Source: Polaromonas sp. P2-4 (GTDB lineage Bacteria; Pseudomonadota; Gammaproteobacteria; Burkholderiales; Burkholderiaceae_C). From it: a stretch of 64,000 bases of DNA. The notes under the pieces are model-generated. The model saw only the letters and a program-made list of their open reading frames with translations. It made no database searches and was not told the origin of the DNA. Shown here in pieces: positions 19,105 to 27,395 of this stretch. Where the stretch lies: NCBI GenBank assembly GCA_024703855.1, contig CP087965.1, positions 3,960,001-4,024,000 of the forward strand, read 5' to 3'. The stretch's first letter is position 1. Each line of letters begins with the position of its first letter. Position numbers and translations under genes: made by a program.

Positions 19105-19137
19105 GCCACGGGCGCGAGCAGCTATTGAATCTGTAGC
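19105..19137. repeat. Dispersed hairpin repeat overlapping the rhodanese stop codon
   Basis: Reverse-oriented copy (CACGGGCGCGAGCAGCTATTG, then ATCTGTAGC). The last codons and TAG stop of the sulfurtransferase gene lie inside it, so the repeat supplies the end of that protein. Confidence 0.7.
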
Positions 19138-20084
19138 GACAGGTCTGCCGCCGGTACAACATGGGAGGCTTGAGCCTCGTGGCCCAGTCCATGACTCCAC
19201 TCGAACCAGCCGCCGTCGTACACACTGATTCGTTCCCAGCCCATCAGCCATGCGTAGTAAAACGCCACCGATGCGCGCCAGCCCGTGCCGCAGTAAAACC
19301 CTGTTTGCAGGCCGGGGTGTATGCCTTCTTTTCGCCAAAACTGACAGATCTCGGCGGCTGGCCGCATGGTGCCATCCGGCCCATGGAATGCGCTCATGTT
19401 GTTCACGTCAGCGCCCTTGCCGGCACGGCCCCAGCGTGCGCCGGGAATGTCGCCCTTGGCCTTGATGTAGCTGTAGCCAGAGGTCTTGCCGGTGAACTCA
19501 TCCCAGGTGCGGATGCTGGCCAGCGCACCATCTGGCTGCGATAAAAGCGACTTCGCCTGGCGGGTGTTGATCAGGTAATGCGGGCATCCCGGAAAAGCCG
19601 CGCCAAAGCTTGCGGCGGGCGGGTAGCGTTGCGGCGCGCCTTCTGCACAGGGCAGACCCGCGCGCAACCAGGCCGTAAAACCGCCATCCAGCAAACGCAC
19701 GTCCTTGACACCGGCATACAACATCAGGTGTGCGGCACGCGCCGCGGCCGTCGTGTTGCGGCCATACAGCACCACCGTGGTGTCATGACGAATCCCCAGG
19801 CCCAACAACAATTGCAGCAGGGCCGAGTCCGACACCTTGTTCCAGAACGGCCCTTCTTCCAGGCAATGGGTGTCCAGGTAGGCGGCACTGGGTATGTGGC
19901 TTTGTAGAAACGCGGCGGGCGCACCGCAATCGACCTCCAACAAACGCCAGCTGTTCGCCGGCGCGGCGGTCACGCTGACGCCCGCCACAAGCCTGGCGAG
20001 CCAGGTCGGCGTGATCAGCTGTTGCCAGCGCGGGGAGGCGGCGTGAAAGTGGGGCAAAGCGCTTGCGTTTTTGTGAAGGCCCAA
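19122..20084 (-). CDS. Two-domain rhodanese / sulfurtransferase (320 aa)
   Basis: Tandem rhodanese domains. The N-terminal domain (about 28-140) has LLEVDCGAPAAFLQSHIPSA and VVLYGRNTTAAARAA, where the active-site cysteine position is not cysteine, so it is structural. The C-terminal domain carries the catalytic loop CGTGWRAS at about residue 268. Family reaction: transfer of sulfane sulfur to cyanide or thiol acceptors. The first ~28 residues are not clearly a signal peptide. The C-terminal four residues come from a dispersed repeat. No operon partners. Confidence 0.87.
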   Translation of the reverse strand: MGLHKNASALPHFHAASPRWQQLITPTWLARLVAGVSVTAAPANSWRLLEVDCGAPAAFLQSHIPSAAYLDTHCLEEGPFWNKVSDSALLQLLLGLGIRHDTTVVLYGRNTTAAARAAHLMLYAGVKDVRLLDGGFTAWLRAGLPCAEGAPQRYPPAASFGAAFPGCPHYLINTRQAKSLLSQPDGALASIRTWDEFTGKTSGYSYIKAKGDIPGARWGRAGKGADVNNMSAFHGPDGTMRPAAEICQFWRKEGIHPGLQTGFYCGTGWRASVAFYYAWLMGWERISVYDGGWFEWSHGLGHEAQASHVVPAADLSLQIQ

Positions 20085-20417
20085 AATTTAGGCGATGCCC
20101 AAGCCTGGGGACCGCTGTTGGGAGGTAGATTTTCTCACGCTGGGCGCGGGCGATACGGCGCCGACCCTGCCAGGCAGGCCGGAATAGTGATCGAATGGGT
20201 CGTTGGTCCAGTGAATACGGGCGCGAGCAGCTATCGTTTTGATAGTAGACGGTGGCAAAACCCGCTGAAAAATGTGGAAATTGGGCCATGGCTGACATGC
20301 ATGGGTTCGGCATGTCCCATAACCCGGGTCTATGGCCATTTGCATACTGATCTCAGGGCCTCGATTTGCCTGGAAACCCAAGAAGGCATAAAGTTATTTC
20401 CCTGACCAAGGACCATC
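20085..20417. other. Intergenic region with one dispersed repeat
   Basis: No credible gene. It contains one dispersed hairpin repeat at about 20213-20247 (GGGCGCGAGCAGCTATCG, GATAG) and the ribosome site AAGGA (20406-20410) of the small acidic protein. The rhodanese promoter is presumably here but not resolved. Confidence 0.5.
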
Positions 20418-20819
20418 ATGGCAACCAGCAGTATTTTCGGCGGCCTGCACGTTCCCGAACATGTCCGGGGCAAAGACACCAACGCGCTTGGCCCCAGCGA
20501 CAACTCCGACAGCGGCAGTGATGCCCAGGGCGCCTACGGCGACGACGAACTGTCCAGCGACAGTGACGCCGCAGGCACGGGCGAGCGCGCATCGGTGGGC
20601 CCAGGCATGGACCCGTCCGACGCAGACATCCTGCCCGACCACATTGAAGGTGAAGAAGACGAATCCTTGTCCGATGACGGCACCGACCTTGACGCCGCTG
20701 TGGCTGAGGTGCACGACCTGGCGGTGGATGAGTCCGATGACGAGGAAGACGAAGAAAAGACGCCGGCCCGGCCTGAATTCAAGCGCTCACTTGATACCTG
20801 TCTATTGATCTTTCCTTAA
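20418..20819 (+). CDS. Small highly acidic conserved protein (133 aa)
   Basis: Starts MATSSIFGGLHVPEHVRG after AAGGA. The middle is rich in Asp, Glu, Ser and Gly (DNSDSGSDAQG, SDSDAAGTGERAS, DILPDHIEGEEDE, DESDDEEDEE), so it is probably intrinsically disordered. I recall similar short acidic proteins with MATSSIFGG starts and an ADILPD block in other Comamonadaceae, but no function is known. The last residues (RSLDTCLLIFP) are hydrophobic and unlike the rest and lie at the edge of a repeat, so the original C-terminus may have been replaced. Confidence 0.65.
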   Translation: MATSSIFGGLHVPEHVRGKDTNALGPSDNSDSGSDAQGAYGDDELSSDSDAAGTGERASVGPGMDPSDADILPDHIEGEEDESLSDDGTDLDAAVAEVHDLAVDESDDEEDEEKTPARPEFKRSLDTCLLIFP

Positions 20820-21238
20820 TGGATGACACTCTTGCGGTCATCGCGCGGCCTACGCACCGCCTCGTCATCGCGAGGCCGCAGGCCGTGGCGATCCATCGTC
20901 GATCAAGCGCAGCCATGGATTGCCGCGCTGCGCTCGCAATGACACGGAGGCTGCCACGAATTGTGGAAAGCCCAATAATGGCCCTGCATGGTGCGAGACA
21001 TGCCTTGGCGCGCTGAGCAACATAGGTGGCACTGCCTTCGTAAAGCGCGACGTTAACGGACGGCAGAGACAAGCTCCTTCACTGGTTTTTCACCTCGATA
21101 TGTTGCAAAACAAGACCTGACCCTGCGGGTTGGCGTGGGCATCGTGCGCAAGCAATTGTTTCCACCACAACGACTTACTTGTGTTGCAGATCGACTGGAT
21201 TTTTCTCTTGTATGTCCGGTTTTTGTCCAATAGAAGGC
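20820..21238. other. Intergenic region with a palindromic repeat
   Basis: No credible gene. It holds the 80-base imperfect palindrome at 20864-20943 and a partial copy of its arm near 20837. The remainder (20944-21238), downstream of the RNA ligase gene, shows nothing I can name. Confidence 0.5.
20864..20943. repeat. 80-base imperfect palindrome of the genomic REP/MITE type
   Basis: The left arm starts GTCATCGCGAGGCCGCAGG and the right arm, read backwards, starts GTCATTGCGAGCGCAGCGCG; both continue to GGC(A/G)ATCCAT. This GTCATTGCGAGC...GGCAATCC element is widespread in proteobacterial intergenic regions. It would fold into a long stem-loop. Confidence 0.8.
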
Positions 21239-21937
21239 TTATGGTGTCCGGCCACTGGTGGCATTCAGCGCGTTCCAACGCAGGACACGCGAACGCCAAT
21301 GCTCGCCAATGTTTTGTATGAAATTGGGGTGAACTAACTTGGCGCGGGCAATTAGCCAGTCTTCGTCTTCATGTCGAAGATAGATGCCCTCACAGCCCCC
21401 AACGCGATAGGCGCTCGGAGTAGTGGCAAGCATCTGCTGGAGTGCATTCAGCCGGTAATGCGCCATCCCTACCTTATGTATGTGGCGCAAGCCAAGCCGC
21501 GATGCCAACGCATTGCGCCGGGTGGTGCTCCAGAAGCGCCCAGCATTTTTGTCATACACATCGAACACCAAAAAATAGTCTGGCAGGCTGGGATATTCCA
21601 GACTGTGCACGGCTGCCACCCACTCGCCAAACAGCATCAAGGACTCGCCCAGCGCATCGAACAAAGCTTCCTCGTGGATGGCCAACCACCCGTTCAGGCG
21701 GGCAAACTGGCCTGTAAAGGGGCGCGAAAGATATTGCCCCCGGTTTTGTGCCCTGACTTCGCCGCCGCTTCCTATCGAAAACCCAAGATTGGCCCCGTCG
21801 ACTTTTTCTTCGAGTACGACGGCATGCGCTAAAAATGTGCCGGCCTCCGATGCCGACAGCACCTTGTCGTCACGCGGAATGCCTTTTCCGAGCCAGGCAA
21901 GGTGCGGGGTGTGGGGGAAGCGGAAAAACGCGGTCAT
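21239..21937 (-). CDS. RNA ligase family protein (Rnl2-like nucleotidyltransferase, 232 aa)
   Basis: Covalent nucleotidyltransferase fold. Motif I is EEKVDGANLGF with the adenylylated lysine at about residue 44, motif III is LFGEWV, motif IIIa FLVFDVYD, motif IV GGCEGIYLR and motif V IARAKLVHPNF, so all catalytic motifs are present. Expected reaction: ATP-dependent sealing of RNA 3'-OH/5'-phosphate ends. It is compact, with no separate C-terminal domain visible. The ATG overlaps the stop of the PIN gene (ATGA), making it the third gene of a coupled operon. Repair of ends made by the PIN protein is an inference. Confidence 0.85.
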   Translation of the reverse strand: MTAFFRFPHTPHLAWLGKGIPRDDKVLSASEAGTFLAHAVVLEEKVDGANLGFSIGSGGEVRAQNRGQYLSRPFTGQFARLNGWLAIHEEALFDALGESLMLFGEWVAAVHSLEYPSLPDYFLVFDVYDKNAGRFWSTTRRNALASRLGLRHIHKVGMAHYRLNALQQMLATTPSAYRVGGCEGIYLRHEDEDWLIARAKLVHPNFIQNIGEHWRSRVLRWNALNATSGRTP

Positions 21938-22442
21938 GCACCAAATTTCTTTGCGTGAAACCGTTGAATGTCAGCTTGGCACAAAAAATCCACTTCGATT
22001 CCGTGTCGTTTGAGTGCCGCAGCCCAATCCAGCCACTTGGAGTCTGCTGCTTGGGCAATAGATGGCTTATCCGGATGCGCACCAGACACAGCGACGAATT
22101 TTCGATCCGGAGCATCGAAATTAGCCAATTCCGCATCGTCAGGGAACGACTCAAAGCCTCGCTCGTCGTGCTCCAGCAAAGTCACTTGATCGACACGCTT
22201 GGTGTTGCATCGATTGTTCAGTGCCCATTTGACGAAGGCATCGCCCGGCCTGTTGCCTTTTTTGGCTGGGTTTTGTTCTGATACTCAAGAAGGATGCGAA
22301 AACCATCATCGAGCACCAAATTTCCTGAACGCATAACGTCCTGTAAGGCGAGAGCGCAGGTTTTGACGCACTCGGGGGAAACGTCTTGATGCTGACCATT
22401 TGCAACCAGAATGACGTTGGTATCTACCACCGTGACACTCAC
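21934..22442 (-). CDS. PIN-domain nuclease (frameshifted)
   Basis: Begins at GTG 22442: VTVVDTNVILVANGQ gives the first catalytic Asp (about residue 7), LLEYQNK an internal Glu, and FDAPDRKFVAVS and AQAADSKWLDW the distal acidic residues of a PIN active site. The total is about 168 residues once the frame is restored near 22253-22259, where an A-run has lost one base (TQPKK-GNRPGDAFVKWAL). GTG overlaps the ATPase stop (GTGA) and its stop overlaps the RNA ligase start. PIN proteins are metal-dependent RNases; the target is unknown. Confidence 0.82.
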
Positions 22443-23827
22443 TTAGTCTTCTCCTGCTGCTGCTGGAGGTTCATAGCGGCAATGGTCCGAGCTGTTAGAT
22501 CAGCCATTTCGTCGCCAAAGAAATTCGTGGGCCAGTTTTCGATGTCGCCGTAGAGGTTCACTTCCAGTGGCTCCAGCTCTGTCCCACTTCCAGCACGCTT
22601 GCAGAAATAGATGGCGACATCGTCGGGGGTAATCTCACCCTCAGCAATACGCCGTTGTAAGCGGTTCAAGAAGTGCTCAGAGTGGCTTTCGACAATTAGC
22701 TGCACGTTGCGTGCATTGCCGCTCTCCCGGGCACGAATCGCCGAGATAAAAACGTCGGCAAGTTCTGCCTGTACTTGTGGATGTAGGTGAATTTCCGGTT
22801 GTTCCATCCAGATGGTGGAATTCGGCGGGCAGTAGAAGGCTTGAATAAGGACAGGCAGGACTTGCGAAACACCGAAGCCCACGTCAGTAATCTTGACTTC
22901 CGGTGCCTTGGCATGGGTTTTCACCAAGACTTCATATTCCTTGCGTCCTTCAGCCACCGGCTTCACGACGAAACTGTGGATAACACCCAAATCCTTGAGC
23001 CAGCCGGCAATAAATTCGGCAAAGGACTGCCTCGACTTTCTCGGTCCCCGATTGAGCATCCGGCCTTCGTTCTGGGCAGCAAGAATGGCTGCAATGGCGT
23101 TCTCGCCCATTTGCCCAACCCCTTCCGGCGTGTCACCTGACCATTGATAAGTTCGTTGCGGATGCTTGCGCAAGGGGCCGAGGTAACTCAGGCTGCTGAG
23201 CATAGTTTCTGTCGCCAGCGCAAAGTCCGTCAGGAAGCCCGCATTTTTGAAGCGCGCCATACTGATTTCCGAAACCCGATAGAACTTTTCCGGCTCTTCG
23301 AGGGGCCATTTTCGACCGTCTGCCATCACGAATTTATAGTGATCGGATTCCAGCGAAAATTTGTGGTTTTCGCCACGCGCGAGATTCACATCGAGTACCT
23401 CCCCGCTGGCGTTTGCAAGGCCATAGTGCAGTGATTGGACCTCAGGCTGCCCGGACTTGCCGGCGGCGAGAGAGACATCCAGCTCCAACCGTTCGCCCTG
23501 GTAACGCAGGGCGGGTTGAAGCGGGTCTCGTACTTCCAGTGGCTTCGGCAAAGTCCAACTCAGGCCGAAATCGAGGGAATTGGTCAGATCGTGACCGTGC
23601 ATGCAGTCGGCGAAAGTACCTAGATCAATCAGAGTGCTGGCATCGCCGAGATGCAGGGCGCGTTTGCGATCCGTGGACAGTGCCGTTTGTTTGAGCGCGA
23701 GCAGCAGGTGGCCCAAGCTACTTTTGCCAGCACTGTTGGCACCAAAAATAACGGTAAGCGGTGCTAGGCGGATTGGACCGGTATCTTTCCAGGCCTTGAA
23801 GTTCTTCAGATGTAATTTCGTCAGCAT
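22439..23827 (-). CDS. OLD-like/DUF3696 AAA ATPase (462 aa)
   Basis: SMC/RecF-type ATPase. Walker A GANSAGKSS at about 29-37, a signature-like GFGVSQVLPVL near 305, Walker B WMEQPEIHLHPQ near 330 and a switch region IVESHSEHFLNRL near 370. The C-terminal part (DVAIYFCKRAGSGTELEPLEV to the end) fits DUF3696. There is no TOPRIM domain, so the effector is probably the PIN protein encoded next with a 4-base overlap. AAGGAG precedes the ATG at 23827. The family is common in anti-phage modules with an ATPase plus a separate effector. Confidence 0.85.
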   Translation of the reverse strand: MLTKLHLKNFKAWKDTGPIRLAPLTVIFGANSAGKSSLGHLLLALKQTALSTDRKRALHLGDASTLIDLGTFADCMHGHDLTNSLDFGLSWTLPKPLEVRDPLQPALRYQGERLELDVSLAAGKSGQPEVQSLHYGLANASGEVLDVNLARGENHKFSLESDHYKFVMADGRKWPLEEPEKFYRVSEISMARFKNAGFLTDFALATETMLSSLSYLGPLRKHPQRTYQWSGDTPEGVGQMGENAIAAILAAQNEGRMLNRGPRKSRQSFAEFIAGWLKDLGVIHSFVVKPVAEGRKEYEVLVKTHAKAPEVKITDVGFGVSQVLPVLIQAFYCPPNSTIWMEQPEIHLHPQVQAELADVFISAIRARESGNARNVQLIVESHSEHFLNRLQRRIAEGEITPDDVAIYFCKRAGSGTELEPLEVNLYGDIENWPTNFFGDEMADLTARTIAAMNLQQQQEKTK

Positions 23828-24294
23828 GGGTTCTCCTTACTTCATCTTTGTTGGCGGGCTTTGGCGGCCCCTCTTGGGATTTTTGCTGCTTGGTCGTGCT
23901 GACTCAACACCGAAAAATTTGGCATTACCCCACCTTCCCTGTTTTTCCGGACACGCGATTACCGGCTTGCTTTGCGTGCTGTTGGTTTTAATACTGCCTT
24001 GAAATGTATGTTGCTCGGCAATAGTAGGAATCGACGAGGTTTGACTCTGTATCAGTCTAGCCGACGTTTTGAAGGCTTCTTGCCCTGATAACTTGAAAAT
24101 TTGGGCGCGGAACGCTCCCTGGAATTAGGTCAACTTTAACTTCACTCAGTCCGATTCGACATCTCCCACATACGCCACCCGGCGTATTCCCCAATCCCCC
24201 TCCGGTCCCCAGAATCCATTCATCGCTGCGTAAAGCTTGATTCCAGGCCCTGCCGCAGCGAAATGCGATTTACCACCCTACCGGAGAAGCACTC
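23828..24294. other. Divergent intergenic region between the ATPase operon and urtA
   Basis: About 470 bases, AT-richer than the surroundings, with no supported gene. It must contain promoters for both directions. The only structure I noted is CGCCACCCGGCG near 24172-24183. I did not find a convincing sigma-54 (TGGCAC-N5-TTGC) site for the urea transporter operon. Confidence 0.45.
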
Positions 24295-25581
24295 ATGCAA
24301 CGTCGATTTACCCTCAAGGCGCTCACCGCCGCCGTCGCACTGACGGGCCTTTCTGCCCTGTCTGCACATGCCCAGACCACGGGCACGATCAAGGTTGGCA
24401 TCTTGCACAGCCTGTCGGGCACCATGGCTATTTCTGAAACCGTGTTGAAAGACACTGTGCTCATGGCGATCGAAGAGATCAACGCCAAGGGCGGCGTGAT
24501 GGGCAAGAAGCTCGAGCCCGTGATTGTTGACCCGGCCTCCAACTGGCCGCTGTTTGCCGAGAAAACCAAGCAGTTGCTGGGCCAGGACAAGGTTTCCGTG
24601 ATTTTTGGCTGCTGGACGTCGGTGTCGCGCAAGTCGGTGTTGCCGGTGGTTGAAGAAATGAACGGCCTGCTGTTCTATCCCGTGCAGTACGAGGGTGAAG
24701 AGCTGTCCAAAAATGTGTTTTACACGGGTGCGGCGCCTAACCAGCAGGCCATTCCTGCCGTCGACTACCTGATGAGCAAGGCCGGCGGCGGCGCCAAGCG
24801 CTGGGTGCTGCTGGGCACGGATTATGTGTACCCACGCACCACCAACAAGATCCTGCGCGCTTACCTGAAGAGCAAGGGCGTGGCCGACAAGGACATCGAC
24901 GAAAAATACACCCCGTTTGGCCACTCTGACTACCAGACCATCGTGGCTGACGTGAAGAAATTTTCGGCTGGCGGCAAAACCGCGGTGGTCTCCACCATCA
25001 ACGGCGACTCCAACGTGCCTTTCTACAAGGAGCTGGGCAATGCCGGCCTGAAAGCCAAAGATGTGCCCGTGGTGGCCTTCTCGGTTGGTGAAGAAGAGCT
25101 GCGCGGCGTGGACACGAAACCTCTGGTCGGTCACCTGGCGGCCTGGAACTACTTCCAGTCGATCAAGAGCCCGGCCAACACCGAGTTCATCAAGAAATGG
25201 TCTGACTACGCCAAGGCCAAGGGCATTGCCGGCCACAAGGACAAGCCTTTGACCAACGACCCGATGGAAGCCACCTACATCGGCATCAACATGTGGAAGC
25301 AGGCGGTTGAAAAAGCCAAGTCCACCGATACCGACAAGGTTATTGCTGCCATGGCTGGCCAGACTTTCAAGGCACCGTCGGGCATCGTCTCGAAGATGGA
25401 TGAGAAAAACCATCACCTGCACAAGTCGGTGTTCATCGGCGAGATCAAGGCCGACGGCCAGTTCAACGTGGTGTGGAAGACGCCCGGCCCGGTGAAGGCC
25501 AAGCCATGGAGCCCGTACATCGAAGGCAATGACAAGAAGCCAGATGAGCCGGTCAAAGGCACAAGCGTCGCCACCAAGTAA
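24295..25581 (+). CDS. urtA: Urea ABC transporter substrate-binding protein UrtA (428 aa)
   Basis: Periplasmic urea-binding protein of the Leu/Ile/Val-binding superfamily. The signal peptide ends near SAHA/QT at residue 26. Family segments: TIKVGILHSLSGTMAISE, DPASNWPLFAEKTKQLL, VIFGCWTSVSRKSVLPVVEE, LLFYPVQYEGEE, RWVLLGTDYVYPRTTN and VVSTINGDSNVPFYKEL. Usual length; no defects. First gene of urtABCDE. GGAG precedes the ATG. Confidence 0.96.
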   Translation: MQRRFTLKALTAAVALTGLSALSAHAQTTGTIKVGILHSLSGTMAISETVLKDTVLMAIEEINAKGGVMGKKLEPVIVDPASNWPLFAEKTKQLLGQDKVSVIFGCWTSVSRKSVLPVVEEMNGLLFYPVQYEGEELSKNVFYTGAAPNQQAIPAVDYLMSKAGGGAKRWVLLGTDYVYPRTTNKILRAYLKSKGVADKDIDEKYTPFGHSDYQTIVADVKKFSAGGKTAVVSTINGDSNVPFYKELGNAGLKAKDVPVVAFSVGEEELRGVDTKPLVGHLAAWNYFQSIKSPANTEFIKKWSDYAKAKGIAGHKDKPLTNDPMEATYIGINMWKQAVEKAKSTDTDKVIAAMAGQTFKAPSGIVSKMDEKNHHLHKSVFIGEIKADGQFNVVWKTPGPVKAKPWSPYIEGNDKKPDEPVKGTSVATK

Positions 25582-25615
25582 GCCTCAGCGCATTGACTTG
25601 AGGATGCGTTTTCAT

Positions 25616-25641
25616 CCCGCCGCTCCAGCAGGAGTGGCGGG
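25616..25641 (+). terminator. Hairpin after urtA (probable attenuator)
   Basis: CCCGCCGCTCC / GGAGTGGCGGG with an AGCA loop, then TTTCGATTGATTT. Located 35 bases after the urtA stop, it could hold binding-protein mRNA above the downstream permease and ATPase genes. Confidence 0.6.
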
Positions 25642-25655
25642 TTTCGATTGATTTC

Positions 25656-25758
25656 ATTCCATTTCTAATTCGATGCGAGATTAGGCGCACCCCCGCAGAC
25701 AGTGCTACAGCACGGCAAGGGGGTGCAACGACATATCGTATTGAAGTAGAAATGGAAT
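25656..25758. repeat. 103-base inverted-repeat element between urtA and urtB
   Basis: Outer arms ATTCCATTTCTAATTCGATG (left) and the matching TAGAAATGGAAT end (right), with an inner nested stem GCACCCC...GGGGTGC. It has no coding capacity and looks like a small MITE. Confidence 0.65.
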
Positions 25759-25814
25759 CAGGAAGTTGCAGTCTGGGCGCAGCTTGCTACGCCCAACCTA
25801 CAGGTTCTTTTTTC

Positions 25815-27392
25815 ATGATGCTTCTTAGACAACTCCTTTTATTTGCTATTGTTTTAATAGCTGCTCGCGCCCATGCCTTAAGCGCTGATGAGGTAAAAGG
25901 TATGACGTTTGGCGAAACCGAGGGCGCAGGTGGAGGCTTTGGCCAAGGCCGCAGCCGACGGTGATGAAAAGACGGTGGCGTTTATCCAGGCGCTGTCCGA
26001 CGATGCCGTCAAGACCAGCGGCGAAAAGGCCTTTGTGATCAAGGATGACAAGGCGTTTGACCCGATCAGCGGCGCAGAACTGCCTTTGCCCGCCGATGCA
26101 GAAGACGTGATCAACCCCAACCTGATGCGCAGCGAGCTGGACAACGCGCTGGCGGCGCTCAAGCTGTTGAGCAAAGATGAAAAGCTGCGCCGCGATGCCA
26201 TCAAGACGCTGGCGGGCGATAGCGATGAGGCACGCCTGCCGCTGATTGAAAAGGCCTACGCGGCGGAAACGGTGCCCGCACTCAAAAGCCAGCTGGAGCT
26301 GATGCGCGCGGCCATTTTGCTGGGCAGCAGCGACAAGGCCAAACGCCTGGAGGCGGCTGCGCAGCTCTCGGCCAGCAACAACCCGAACACCAAAACGGTG
26401 TTGATCGAGCGCCTGGGCAGCGAGCAGGACGCCGATGTGAAGGTGGCGCTGCAAGCCGCGCTGGCCAAGGTGGAAGCGTCGCTGGCCTGGGGCGACAAGC
26501 TGGGTGCCATCTTCAGCGGCATCAGCCTGGGCAGCATCTTGCTGCTGGTGGCGTTGGGCCTGGCCATTACCTACGGCCTCATGGGCGTCATCAACATGGC
26601 GCACGGCGAGCTGATGATGATTGGCGCATACGCCACCTATGTGGTGCAGGGCCTGTTTCAAAAATACCTGCCCGGTGCGTTTGACTGGTATCTGCTGGCC
26701 GCCGTGCCGGTGGCCTTCATGGCATCCGCGTTGATGGGCGCGGCGCTGGAGCGCAGCGTGATCCGCTTTCTGTACGGCCGCCCGCTAGAGACATTGCTCG
26801 CCACCTGGGGTATCAGCCTGATGCTGCAGCAGCTGGTGCGCTCGATTTTGGTGCGCAAAACGTCGGGGTTGAAAACCCGGTGTGGATGAGCGGCGGTGTG
26901 CAGGTGTTGGGCAATCTGTCCTTGCCCTACAACCGGCTGGTGATCATCGGTTTTGCGATTGCTGTGCTGTTGGGCATGGCCTGGCTGATCAGCAGGACGC
27001 GGCTGGGCCTGTTTGTGCGCGGCGTCACGCAAAACCGGCCGATTGCCTCGTGCATGGGCGTGAACACCGCGCGCATCGACACCTATGCGTTCGCGCTGGG
27101 GTCGGGCATTGCCGGGCTGGCCGGCTGCGCGCTGAGCCAGGTCGGCAACGTCGGGCCGGATCTGGGCCAGGGCTACATCGTCGATGCCTTCATGGTCGTG
27201 GTGCTGGGCGGCGTCGGCCAGCTGGCCGGAACGGTCTATGCGGCCATGGGCCTGGGCATCTTGAACAAATTCCTCGAAGGCTGGACCGGCGCCGTGCTGG
27301 CCAAGATTGCCGTGCTGGTGTTCATCATCATCTTCATCCAGAAGCGGCCCCAGGGCATCTTCGCGATGAAGGGCCGTTCGGCGGAGGCATAA
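25815..27392 (+). CDS. urtB: Urea ABC transporter permease UrtB (frameshifted twice)
   Basis: Start ATG 25815 opens a signal-like segment, then the long periplasmic N-terminal domain typical of UrtB (ADEVKGMTFGETE-AQVEALAKAAADGD, ADAEDVINPNLMR), then the LivH-type permease: ITYGLMGVINMAHGELMMIGAY, LGLFVRGVTQNRPIASCMGVNT and GQLAGTVYAAMGLG. One G is extra near 25922 and one T is missing near 26862 (RSIF-GAQNVGVENPVWM). The signal segment FAIVLIAARAH is encoded by a dispersed repeat copy. Third component order and spacing fit a urea importer. Confidence 0.9.
25845..25874. repeat. Dispersed hairpin repeat inside the urtB signal sequence
   Basis: GCTATTGTTTTAATAGCTGC followed by TCGCGCCCAT matches the core of the copies at 33981 and 42171. 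Here it is translated as AIVLIAARAH. Confidence 0.75.
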
Positions 27393-27395
27393 AAA

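Noticed and set aside
24150..24294. Sigma-54/NtrC promoter before urtA
   Set aside because: No TGGCAC-N5-TTGC pair found; nitrogen control is plausible from function but not visible.
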